From assembly GCA_027382625.1 (NCBI GenBank), contig JAJKFJ010021647.1:1-64000 (forward strand): a stretch of 64,000 nucleotides of DNA, in the 5' to 3' direction. The notes below the pieces were generated by a model, which did no database searches, had not been told where the DNA came from, and saw only the letters and a list, made by a program, of their open reading frames with translations. Both the position numbers and the translations under genes were made by a program. This document shows positions 34,089 through 45,887 of this stretch, piece by piece (the stretch's first letter is position 1; each line of letters starts with the position of its first letter). Source of the stretch: Tetmemena sp. SeJ-2015 (taxonomy: Eukaryota; Ciliophora; Spirotrichea; Sporadotrichida; Oxytrichidae).

Positions 34089-37000
34089 TAGTGCTATAGG
34101 AACAAGAAGTTTAACTGACTTAGAAAAGGCTTTATTCACTGTCTCTGAGAATGGAATGTATACATTTCATAACAATTATATTTAATTGATTTCAAGAACT
34201 AGGGTGGAGGCAATTCCTACTGCTAAGAGATTCTGCGAATGAGCAAACTGAGAGCAGTAAGATAAGTCTCAGTATCACCACATTTGTATCAGTAGCAGTT
34301 GTTTCTCTCTTGTGCTTACTCATATATCCTCTTTTGACACTATAATTTAAAATAGCATCCTTAAATCTTCATTCATCATATATCATTTTATCAAGGAAAA
34401 GAAAAGTAACAAAATTTAGTTTATTAAATAAGCACTAAAGTAGCAATTTTAAATGAATTTTTAAGGTAAATAAATAATTTATAGCAAGTGAAATTATATA
34501 TTCTTATTAGTGATCTAGATATAAAATTAATTTGATCGATTTGAAATAAATAGTCTTTATTTTTGACAAAGGCCCATGATAGGGTTTATATTCCAGTTTA
34601 GTACTTCAACACTCTGGACAAAGATCTCTACCAGAAATGTTTGGACAAGGCAATTACCTTCAAGAAGCAACTCACATTTATTTATCTTAAACTCAGAAAG
34701 AAGATAGGCAAACAGCAAATGCTTAAATATCAACACTAATAATTTTATCTTTAGAAATTAAATGGACAAGGCAAGTATGCTAATTGAGAAAGAGATGATC
34801 TCACTCGATCAGTCTCAATTAAACAGCAAGAATGCACAAGAAAACTAAAAATAGTAGACAGAGAAAGAGAAGAATATGTTTTGGTAGTAGCCAGCTTCAA
34901 GTTCACGAAGATCTAAAGTCACTGACTCAAAGAGATCAAGTTATTATTTTGGAAGAGAGGCATCTTTGAAGACGAAGGGTCCAATAGAAGCATCAAGAGA
35001 AACCCAAAGGCTGATTTACTAAATTCATTTGCACATTAAATATTGATAAGACTTTATAGTTCAATCTTAGATTATTTTGAGACTGAATCAAAGCAGGCAG
35101 TGAAAAGTAAGATGAGCACATTCTTAGCAAAAGTTTAAAACAAAGACCTGAAAGGGGAAAATTAAAATGAAAAGCAAGTAGATAGAGAAAGACGCAAGAG
35201 CAAATACCTAGATCAGTTTAAAGGCAACAAGGCAGATTTTATTTTCCCAATTTTAATGCTCTTGAGGATATCGAAGAAGAAAAAGAAGCAGAGGTTGAAA
35301 GTAGTCAAATTAAAGGACTTATTTTATTCTTTATAATTAATATCTTAAAAATATACTTCTATCCTTCTCTTTCTATAATTTTTGATAATCTAATTCCTCT
35401 CTATCTCTAAATTTATTAACCTTAGTTAAGCTTAAATCTAAGAATTTAATATCTAAGAATTTCATATTTATAGCTTAAATTTCGAAGAGAAAAGTAGTTT
35501 CTTTCATTAGGTAGAATTATTCACAATTACAAAATTATTTTGAAAAATATCTTTCAAAATTTTTAGCATTGTTTATTAAAAAACATTTTTAGTCAATCAG
35601 AATAGAGCAGCAGAGATGATAAGAGAAAAAGAAGTCAAAGGAATACAAAAAGAGGTAGGAAAAATCAACATAGAGACGCAAATTTAAAACTTGACGGCAC
35701 CTATGACCTCAAATTTACTTAAAACTATTATTTTATGATCTCAGTAATCCGAATTCAAACAGACAGAAAGTGTTTCAACTCTAAATAAACAATCTGCTAC
35801 TTCAGTCAAAGTTTGTGATTAATTTTAAATTGGAATAGTTGAAGCTGTTTGGATTTATACTTGTAGTGATAGCTTTTCTGAACAGTTCTCTGTTACTTTC
35901 CTACTACCAGAGTTAAGTTGTTTTCTAAAATGACAGTCAGAGTATAGATTCGCTTTCATCCTACTATTACCGAGAAGATTAATTGAAAAATAAGTTTAAT
36001 GATTTAAAAATGAAGAGTGTATCTACAATCTGATCTTGTTCATGATATTTTATGAGAGAGAAAATAATAAGGAACTACACTGTCACCTTGAATTAGTATG
36101 ATAAACTTATTAGAGGAATATACTTAATTACAAAAGTTTGTATATTTTATATTACACCAACTACCTATATCACAACGGGAGCTGTCTATAACTATGTGGA
36201 CAGATGCTAATAGAATGAAAATCGACTATATGCTTTTAATTTACAATATAGTGAAATAATGTACATTTAAAAAATGGTAAACTCATAATATCAAAAGGAG
36301 CTAAAGAGTATTATTAGTTATTCAAGATAAAAAATTAAATTTACTTTAAATTGATTACAATATTTTATTTTTTAATTATAAATTTTGATATAAAAAAACT
36401 TCATTAAATGTATTTCAATCATATTAAGTATTAAATGCAATGAGGACTAACTATCCAGTATTTTTAGAGGATGCAAGATAAGGACTGGAAACCCTTGAGA
36501 GCGCTGGAATTTGCAATATGACTTACCAAGAATATGACCCCTCCAAAATCAAGGGATTTAAAAAATGAAACTAATTTATATTTATTAGTCTTATTAGACT
36601 TTCATTCTGAAATCTAAACCTAAATTACTTAATCAATTCTTTAAAAGGATATTTTAAGGATGTGGAGTTTTTAAACGCTTTTACATTTATGTTTTAATTT
36701 ATTCTATTGAATCTTATTTTAGGAGTAAGTATAGATACGGCTAAATTAAATGATAAATTTAATAAATCAATTGAATTCGCACTATTTATATAATTCTACT
36801 GTTATAAGTTATTGTTTAGAAATGTCTATCGATTTAAGCCTTTTGATCTCTGCAATTCTCAGTCTTTAGATAATTTTCTCAAAAATATTCCATCTTCCAG
36901 TTTCTTCTATATAACTTTCAAAACAAATCCTTATTTTTGTAAAAATACATTAAACATGTTTTAAAAGATAAAAAGCAAAAATAAAAGAATACATATATTG

Positions 37001-38511
37001 CTTATATAAATATATTACTTTTTCTATAAGCTATTTAAAGAGATTACTTAATTTCTATTATTAGGGTTTTGTCTTGGAAAAATTAAAGTTTCTGTTGCAC
37101 TACTTTACAAATTATTGCACAAAGTAATTCTAAAAATACCTTCAACGCTATATTCTTATCCATGTTAAATTTGCTGTTCTTGCTCTAAATACTCTGTCTC
37201 TATTTTCGTAATTTAGTGTTTATTATTCTTTCTTTACATTATTTTTTATTAAATTCTGTAGTATATTCATTTTCTAAAATATATTAAATGATAAGAAGGG
37301 ATGTGAAACAGCTCTAAATTCTTTACTTGAAAAAGGATAATCGAATGCCATCGTCTTTAAATGATATTTTTTTACAAATAATTCCTACAAAAAGAAAAAA
37401 ATTTCATTATGGAGACTTATTCCACTCTTTTAATTTTATTTAAGATTTAAATAGTGAAATATAATTTTGTCTATTTGATAACTCAGATAAATCAGATGAA
37501 CATAAATTTTGATGGCAACAAAGATAGAACTACCTAGGTACTCCTGAGATACCTCTACAGCTAGATATTATATGTTTAAGCAAAAGCATACAAGATTACA
37601 CAGATTTCGCTCTTTACTATCTCAAGAAGACTTTGGACACTATTCAATCCTTGGCTCAAATATTTTTATTCTCAAACTACTTCTGTCGCCTACTTTGATA
37701 AAGCCAAAAGCAATTACATTCATTTATAAATAATAATTAAAAAGTTTAATGAGAATAAATATCATAGTCAATTAAATAATTACCTATTCTAATTAAAATT
37801 TTCTATCTTGGCTAATAAATAAGTTTGATTAGAATATATAAAAAAAACGTATCATAGCCCACTAATGCTTTGATAATATATTTCAAGATCTTTACTAATA
37901 AGGATGCATTTCCTCTTGCACTCGTATTTATTATTTACTAATGTTAATTAAAATTCCATATGATAAGTCTTTGAAATCACTTTAAATTTTCTATTCTAAT
38001 TTTTAATTAGTAAAAAAAAGTTCTGCAAATGCTTTATATACAAATTTTCTATAGCCCTTGCCATGTATTTAAATTTATTGCAATTATAGAAAGCTTTAAA
38101 ACAAATTTGGCATATAATTTGAAAATATAGTTCATTCTTTTTAATCTACTTTGAGAGATCTTCTTCTAAAGAATGAATTTATTCCTGACTTATATTCTAA
38201 AAACTTAAGTTACTTGCTGAATAAAATAATGGATTATGAGGTGGTGATTATTCTTTAATTTGCTATTGCTTAAAATCTGTTCTTATATTTATTAAGAACG
38301 ATAATAGTTATTAAATTAATTTATAAATTACTTGCTGTCGTTCAGTCTGTTTATTTCGTTTACAATATTGATTGTGCTGGTGTTAGGGTCAATAATTTAC
38401 ATCAGAGTAAAGCGACTCATGCTCCAAATGCAAAACATGCTTTGCCTAGTGCCACTTGAAGATATCCTACAGTATTAGAGGCAGAAACTTGAAGCCTTTC
38501 TTAATAAATGA
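34089..38511 (+). CDS. Gene B, C-terminal half (inverted relative to N-half)
   Basis: Starts at pointer TAGTGCTATA (34089-34098): SAIGTRSLTDLEKALFTVSE, then ELGWRQFLLLRDSANEQTE and membrane segment ITTFVSVAVVSLLCLLIYPL near 34,280-34,350. The linker is DLYQKCLDKAITFKKQLTF, SSSRRSKVTDSKRSSYYFG and FGRRGIFEDEGSNRSIKR near 34,940. The next membrane segment is LKLFGFILVVIAFLNSSLLL near 35,850, then RNYTVTLNQYDKL, AVYNYVDRCQQNENRLYAF, and NYPVFLEDARQGLETLESAG near 36,440. The coding pieces then become sparse: LSKSIQDYTDFALYYLKKTL at about 37,575-37,635, AYFDKAKSNYIHL to about 37,725, and the last piece at 38,330-38,511 (FISFTILIVLVLGSIIYIRV, CLVPLEDILQYQRQKLEAFL, TGA 38509-38511). The gaps between are AT-rich and presumably eliminated. 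The C-terminus is nearly identical in layout to gene A. Confidence 0.75.
36570..37500. other. Long AT-rich non-coding interval within the C-half of gene B
   Basis: Between the loop piece ending near 36,560 and the piece starting near 37,560. No convincing reading frame, many A/T runs. Best explained as one or more long IESs. Confidence 0.5.
37730..38325. other. Long AT-rich non-coding interval within the C-half of gene B
   Basis: Separates AYFDKAKSNYIHL from the last membrane segment. In gene C the homologous sequence is contiguous (KAKSNYITAFAIYFTFTIL), so about 600 bp here must be removed or spliced out. Confidence 0.55.
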
Positions 38512-38754
38512 TTCGCAGTTTCATTATCAAATAAGTTAACTTATAAACCTTAACTAATTTCTCAATTTTTCAGTAGATTCTTTCTCAAATACAAATATAT
38601 CGCCTTTTTTAAAGGCTACTCTTTTCTTTATGGACTTCTGTAATAAGCCATAAATCGATTTATAGCTTTATATAGTTAATGATTTGTTTCATATTGATAT
38701 AATTTTATAATGATCTTTACAGATCTTAAAAATAAATTATTTACTTGACTTGAT

Positions 38755-41700
38755 TGATTTATATATTTTGAGGATGAGTAATTCTTGGCAAAGCTGGTAA
38801 CATTAAGTGGAGCTCTTTCTTTGAGCATTTGAGAAACATCGAACTCACTCGCATAATGAACAATAGTGTCTAGAACTTAGGACAGCTTCATCTCTCCAAT
38901 ATTTATACTATATATATATTTTGAATAAATTAGATATTGTAGATGGATCCCTTACTAGACAGGAATAAGAGTTTGTCCATTTCAAAGTTAAAGCCCATAT
39001 ATAATATATCAATTATACATATATTGCCTATTTCTAGTTGCGAAGGAGTCATAGTTCTTGTTTACATTGTCTATTTGTAAGGCTATGCTTTTCAAGTTTT
39101 GTGCATAGAAGTAAAACACAAGTATATAAAAAAGTCTATCCTAGATAGTTCCTTGGGAAGAGAGTTAGATTGATTGAAAGCCTTTGGATCCCAAGCAATC
39201 AGCTGCAAATTCTTTAGGTTGAGCATCATAGATCTCATTAAGCTACTTCTCCCATTTAAAATGATAATCTATAATCTTTCAAAAATAATAATTAATTGTC
39301 CATTAATCAAGTTGACTGCCTCTATTCTGCCTTGGATGAGTCGATGCTTGTCTGAATATATGGCCAGATTTAGTACGCTCGTAATTATAAATGCCATCAC
39401 CATCGTGAAGATAACGATCATCTGCAACTTTAGAATCCAAGGAGTTCTCTTCCTAAACAGAGCATTTCTTGCTAATTAAGAAATATTTATTCTTGCGTAG
39501 TGAATTGCATTCGTATTGGAGTTGCTGGAAGATTTGCTACTCTATGAGTGAATTTCAAACTCAAGGGCTCTATCAAGGCTTAAAATTTAATTATTGGATA
39601 TCTTGGTTCTAATTCTTCCTTATTTAAAATAAGTAGATAAAAATGAGTGGAGAAATTATGCTGTTCTATTGACTCTTAGAAACTTAGGAGCTAAGAGTTA
39701 TTCTTGAATTTCAACTAAAGTCATCGGACCAGCTTTGCCAACATGAATTCCAAATCCTGTATTATCAAATAAATAATAAATTTGATAAAAGAATAATTGG
39801 GTAAAATTTTATCATTCTCAACAAATAAAATTAGATACAGAGTAAGTTATTTCTCTAATTATAAAAATCTAATTTATGAAATTTATTTAAATCTTATAAA
39901 TAGATCTATATTTAAATATGAATTTACGAGAATTTTATTATGAGTATTAAGGGTTTCCCTGCGATTTTTAGGACTTGAATTTAAAAACCATTATTCTGCA
40001 TTCTGTTCAGTTCCAGCAGCAATTTTTATACTCAAAATTTATTTTTTAAAATTGTAGCAAACTTTTAAAAATCTTTTAAATTTATAGACTAATGAATCTA
40101 TTTTAATTTAATATAAATTTATATTTTTTAAAGCAAGGCTCTGTAGTTTTTGAGATGAATTAAATATGAAATAAATGTGCTAACATAAAAGGGAGTCAAG
40201 ATGCTCATAAGCTACGCATCACAATCTGGGTGCTTATGAATAGGAAGTAAACATTAAACCTTCTTATAAAATTATGATTTGATTATAAAATTGCAAATTT
40301 ATTAGCCACATATTCATTACTATTTCTGAGTTAAAACTAGCAAGTGGTTTCCTCACAAAACTTAAAATGCTTGGAAAGCTTTGGAGAGTTGGACCAGATA
40401 TAGCTTCGTTACCCTGGACAATTTTCCTTGGCTAAAACTGATTCTTGAACAATACTATTCTACAAATAAGAAATCCATATTATAAGATATTTTCATATTC
40501 TATTTGCAAATCCAGCGAATAAGCTCTACTCTTACTTATCCTCTATAATCATATCATCATAAATTTAAGTTTAAAATTTGCTTGCAGTCAGGAATGAGGT
40601 TTGAAAGATGTTCTATATATCCAGTCATTTCAAAATTCTTCTGCACCTAGTCCTCTGTCAAGCCAGCTAGCTAGTATATGTTCTAGGAATAATCAGTTAT
40701 GTTAAGCTAATCATCTGTCATAAGAATCAGCGCCTCCTCAATCGCTACTTTATTAGATTCGTCTTGATATAGATTAAAGTCCTTAAGAAATTCTATAAAC
40801 ACGAGGAAAGAGTATCCATATCTAAAGTGATGATAAAACTCAAGCCTCACATTAATGGGAACCAAGTGACCTTTCGCATTCTTGCCAATTAAAGCCCTTG
40901 ATTTCCTCATATTTCTACCCACTCCATCTATGAAAAATTTCTTCATAATGTAGTTGTGAACTACTCCTACATAGCTTACATCATATATTAATCAATGAAT
41001 AGCTTGGTATGATGGTATTATACGTTCAGCCCCGATTTTTCGAAAACTTTTGAGTCTCCTTCTGTAAGGCCTGGACGAACGAGGACGAAGCTCTTGTAAT
41101 CTGTTTTAAAACATGGTTCTGTATGGCGCTCCTTATCGGCCGAGTAGTGCTAGAAAAATTTGTACAAACAGGTAATTTTACTTTATTAAATCCCACCATT
41201 GTAAGGAACATTCTCGATAAACATGCCAATCATGGATGAATTTGAAGCCATTTCTCTAAAGTTCAGTAAAAAGACTAAAAACAGTGGCTACTTACTGGAC
41301 ATGCTGGCTTTCTAGCCAGTAGTCAAAAATCGGGGCTGAAAGGAAAATATTGATATCTTTCCCTACAATTTCCTCTTCTGTGAAAAGTAAGGCGTTGCAA
41401 AATGTGCGGTTTCCAAACATGAACTCCCATCTTTGCCTTTAGCCTCCCCAAGCATTTACCAGAGCAAAACCAAAGATTTACAAATAAAATTTGAAAGTCT
41501 TTGCTCTAATAAGAACCTGATCCCTATATGTTAGAAAATAGACCCATTATACTGGATTCCTTCTCTTGATTGAGCTTCTTGATTGCAGAATTCTTAATGT
41601 AGTTTTATATTTCTTAAGCTACTTGATAATCGGTTAGAACAGTGTAGAAGAATTCAGAGTAAGTGCTTAAATTAAATAAGATGAGCTTAGCTTCTCATTG

Positions 41701-44700
41701 TCTTTGAGATACTTTTCCTCCCTCACAAAATTTAAGGTCTATTTATTGAGCCTTTCCCCCTTATCTTGATATAGATTTTCCCAGCTCAATAATCTTTTTG
41801 AGGTCTGGTGCTTCTTGAAAGTAAATACTCCAAAAGTCAACTATCTTCTCTGCAGTATCTTGATAAAAAAAAGGAGATACATTTTGTCAAGAATGACTTA
41901 AAATATTAAATGCATTCTAATAAAATGTAGAAATAAAATATTTGTGACTTGCTTGTGATTAAAATAATTTCCATCTAGGTATACTGAGAAGTCTATATTT
42001 TGAACATTAACTGATTCCTTAGAAGATTTCTAACTCTTAGACCCATTTATTTTTTTTTAATTTTCCTAATTTGAAGTGTGTCTCCTCTCTAAAGCCTCTT
42101 TCAGGATTATGAGCTCGCATATGTCGAACACTACTTTTTGCCTGATTCCCATTATTGGAGGATAATATTTAATAAATTTTAGACATATATGAAAGTTAAG
42201 TTTACAATATATATCTTTGATGGAAAAGTTTGAGAAATTAAATTTAGAAGCATGAATATAGCTGTATAATGCTTAACTTGATTAGCATAAAATAATTATA
42301 AATAGATAGGAGTTGATATACTGAATAAGCACCAACTAGGATTCCAAATCATCACAATGATGTAATAAAAATCTTATAGTTTCATATTTAAGCCTTATTC
42401 TTATTCCAACTCACTGAGGAATATGTCGAATATCTTGATCATCACATACTTTCTTGCTTCTAGTTTATTAGTAAACTGCTCCTCAGTAGATAGTCTAGAA
42501 TCTTATTCTTGATGATGACTTGGATCTCCTCTTCTCCATTAAAAATCTATTGAATAATTAATTAGGAGGTTGATCATTTCTAAACTGCATCTCTCTTTCA
42601 GTGCTTAAAATAAAAATTGAAAGCTTTTGTTTTAGAAGAAATCCTCTAGCTGTAGATCAGAAACCTTGATGCCTTGTTAGAACTGAAATTAGGAGTGGTT
42701 TTTAACTATTGCCTGTAAGGTTTAGCTTTACTGAGGTTGATAAGCAAATGTTCCCACTCTAAGTTCATTTTTTTAAGCAAATTTAGACACTTCTAGCTTA
42801 TTATATGTATAATTTATAAATAGCAGGTTAGATCGTGATGAATTCAAAATTTAATTTAAACATAAGTTGCATCTCTAAGTAGTTTAGGATTTCCATCTCT
42901 TGATTAAGTTTCACTTTATTGAGGAAATATGTACTCGAAATCCGATTTGAAGATCTCATTCAAATTACGAGAGGCCTAATAGAAATAAAATATAATATGC
43001 ATCATTTGGATTATAAATAAAACTTTACTTCATTTAATTAAGTCTCAAATGAATCTATTTAAATTACTATGTTACTGTTTAAGTTAGAAATTGTATTTAA
43101 AAATAAAAAAATTTAAATTCTAATAGAAGCTCTTTTCTTCTTCATTTATAAATCCAGAGTCTTGAATCTAATGAGAGCCTAACAATTGATTTTGTTCTAT
43201 TCTTTTATTAATTAACTATTGGTATTCAAACTCCATCTTTTTGACATATTTATGCTTGTTGCTGAAATTGTTAATCACGATGTCATTTATTTTATAATTG
43301 AATAATTAATTAATTTTGAGATTCTTTAAATTTGGAAATGATTTCCAATAAATAGTTTCAGTAAAAATCACCATCACTTTTAAAAGTTGGATTTATATTT
43401 ATTTTATATTATTTTGGGATTAAAAAGATTGTGAAATTAAGAGGAGAGGGAATCTATATATGCAATTAAAATGCCTTTATTAATTTATAAAGCTTCTTTC
43501 TTATGTGATATATTCTTTTAAAATAGCAACCCATGTTTTATATTAAAAAAGAATGAAGATAAAAAAGTTTAATTAAAATCTTAATAATTAATTTCGTTGA
43601 TTAACTGATTTCCTACAATAAATTGCTATCTTAAATCTTAAGATCTCTATTTTTTGAATTGTACTGTTTGCAGATGCATTAATCTTATGGATTGTCATTA
43701 TCATTGTCATTCTTCATCAGTTTGCCAAAGTAAACTTTTTGCCTTGAGCAGTGCTAAATTACAAAATATTATTTGTGCTATCTATGACGGTATAAAATTG
43801 ATCTGGAGAGCATTACATTGTCGTCATTAAAGTTATTTACCATCACCACATATAGTTTAATCAGAGCGTCATTTAAAAATAACTTCAAGTTGCTTAGGAC
43901 TCATCGAGCCCCTTGTTGCGTAATCCTAATTTATGCTTAAGAAATTAAAAATAGCTTAGAAGAAGCCAAAATTAAAGGAAATCATAAAAATAAAATGCAA
44001 AAAAAGTATGAAGTGTTTATTAAAATGTTATCACTTATCACAAATGGATAATATTGTCTAAATATCTCAAATTAAAATCAATATATTTTTAAGCCGAGAT
44101 CTCTCTTTTACTCTAAAATAATTACAAACCTTGTGAAATGAAAAAGCCACTATAGGAACAGCATAGCAGATCTCCTCTATCTGAATAAGGAAAACAATTT
44201 TCAACAGAAGAACTGTACTAACTGCAAAAGAAAAGTTATTTCCCAGAAAGCTCACCTTCTAAATATTAGGATTTTAGCATTAAGAACTCTTGAAATTTAA
44301 AAAATAAACAGACTATAAACTATTTAAATTAGAGATTACTAGTAGCAGATTAACTATAATGAAGTAGGGTATCATGAATTCTCTTTTGCCCTGAGTGTAA
44401 TCTTTAAGTGCGATCTTACAAAACTTAATTTTGTTTTTATCTCAGCGGCAATTATGAATTTTATGAACTCGTCTAGGATATATCCGGCGCGGGAAATTGA
44501 ACTCCAAAGCAAAAGTTATTTTCAATTAGAGGCAGGGAAAGATAAATGAAAATGTTAGAATGAAATTAGCAAAGTATGCTACTGCTCCTATAGCCAAGAA
44601 TATAATTAAAGCTCTGTAATCTTGCTAAAATAAAGAGGACTTAATTTTAAAATAATTTTAATTATGATTCCAAAAAGATTTAGAAATTTGAATTATATCA

Positions 44701-45574
44701 ATGATTGTGATTAAATTATGATTTCCAACTTTTGATGAATTTAAATTAGAATTTAATTTAAAAGTATAATCTTGTTAGCTATCGCTAGAGTAGCCATTGC
44801 CGAGTTCGTAAGCAGCATTTTTATATTTTATAAGAAATTCACGAACACGAAAGAGAAGGCCATAGTATATTAAAGTTTTATGAAGAGCTGTGTAGATATT
44901 TATGAACTAGGCTGCATAGCTAGCAACTCCTATTGAATGTAATCTGAAGTCTCTCGAAATTTCACTTTATTGGAGCTCTTGTAAATTTAGTCGGCTATTC
45001 TTATCTTTACCCTTTCCTCTGCAAAAAAAATATTTGTTCTAAAAATATATATGCAAGACTAGCAACTCATAATCACAATAAGCGAGACACAAAATATAGT
45101 ATATTTATTTTCTTATTGGACAAAGAAGGTTGAGGAGTATGTTAATTATTTAAAAATATTTTAGATAAAGTAAGAAAGATGTGACTAATACTAAACTGAT
45201 GAGAATACTCTTTTCTTCTCTTTTGTAGATATATTTTTGGATCTATATTTATTTAAAAATCTACTTGAGATTCAGATAGTCTAGTTCGTAATCACTTTAG
45301 TAAGAAGTAACCAGTAGAGTTTTGAATATTTTATTTATAATAAAGTCAAGCTAATCAGCATGTGCTGAACCACTAATAGGATTTAGAAAGGAAGAATTCC
45401 TCACAATATAAAATATTTTCTTTATTCCAGCAAATCAGTTGAAATAAACAAGTGAGACCACCCATGATAATCAAATATCAATATTTTTTAAAATAACTTG
45501 TTAGCCAGGATGTCTGATATTTTATTATTGGAAGAAAAGGCTTCTTGATCTTCTCTGTTATCGAAATAATCCAT
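38755..45574 (-). CDS. Gene C, N-terminal half: multi-pass membrane protein with PAS-like domain
   Basis: Start ATG 45574 (MDYFDNREDQEAFSSNNKIS). N-terminal region TALHKTLIYYGLLFRVREFL near 44,870, membrane-type sequence AVSTVLLLKIVFLIQIEEIC near 44,200, soluble part MEFEYQQLINKRIEQNQLLG near 43,220, EARKYVMIKIFDIFLSELEQ near 42,430, MGIRQKVVFDICELIILKEA near 42,140. The PAS-like domain is about 41,470-40,850 (FALVNAWGGQRQRWEFMFGN, EEIVGKDIN, NMRKSRALIGKNAKGHLVP), followed by a second PAS-like stretch (ALILMTDDQLNITDYS, GLTEDQVQKNFEMTGYIEHL). The membrane segment is WILKLQMIVIFTMVMAFII near 39,400. The loop ends LNVTSFAKNYSSSKYINQ at pointer AAATCA (38755-38760 in inverted form). A TIR-bounded insertion (41,020-41,349) and a 39 bp IES (TGAA at 40957-40960 and 40996-40999) break the PAS region; removing both gives DINIIPSYQAIHNYIMKKFF. 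Confidence 0.72.
40957..40999. other. 39 bp IES with TTCA pointer, gene C PAS region
   Basis: TGAA (TTCA in gene orientation) at 40957-40960 and 40996-40999. Removal gives SYQAIHNYIMKKFFIDG, aligning with AIGAIHNHIIRKFYQDG in gene E and FELFHDQLIRKFYLEG in gene A. Confidence 0.68.
41020..41349. mobile_element. MITE-like IES with perfect 16 bp terminal inverted repeats
   Basis: TTCAGCCCCGATTTTT at 41025-41040 is repeated in exact inverted orientation at 41325-41340. The element interrupts the PAS region of gene C between VGKDIN and IPSYQAIH. An ATA/TAT repeat at 41020-41022 and 41347-41349 can serve as pointer: excising 327 bp keeps the frame and yields DINIIPSYQAIH, colinear with paralogues A and E, which lack the element. 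The interior is less AT-rich than nearby IESs and has no recognisable transposase; the internal open frame at 41,026-41,229 (-) resembles nothing known. No telomere-like CCCCAAAA repeat is at its ends, so it is not a typical TBE. Confidence 0.72.
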
Positions 45575-45887
45575 TTTGTTATCCCTTCTAATTTGAATAC
45601 TGTATGTTTTTATAATCAATGTGCAGATAACCACACTTACCCTTCTATATATATAAGCGAAGTTTTAAACAACCTTTCGAATACTGAAATTAATTTGTAA
45701 ATTGTCTCTCAAATTGTCTCTATTAGTGTAAATAATTTTAAAATGTAACTTTAAATACGTTCTTTATTTATTTAAAATATTTTCTCAAAATTGGCTTCTC
45801 ATTTAAAATTTAAAGAGTTTAAAAGGGGTTTTAAAATAATTTTTCATCCTCATAGAACCTATTAAATTTCAATTTCACAAATTCTAC
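45575..45887. other. Head-to-head spacer of gene C halves
   Basis: About 310 bp of AT-rich sequence between the ATG of the N-half and the first shared bases of the C-half. No gene seen; expected to hold the 5' flank of gene C and eliminated DNA. Confidence 0.45.

Noticed and set aside
41026..41229. Open frame on the minus strand within the TIR element as a gene
   Set aside because: No start context or recognisable domain, and it overlaps the inverted repeat. Most likely chance.
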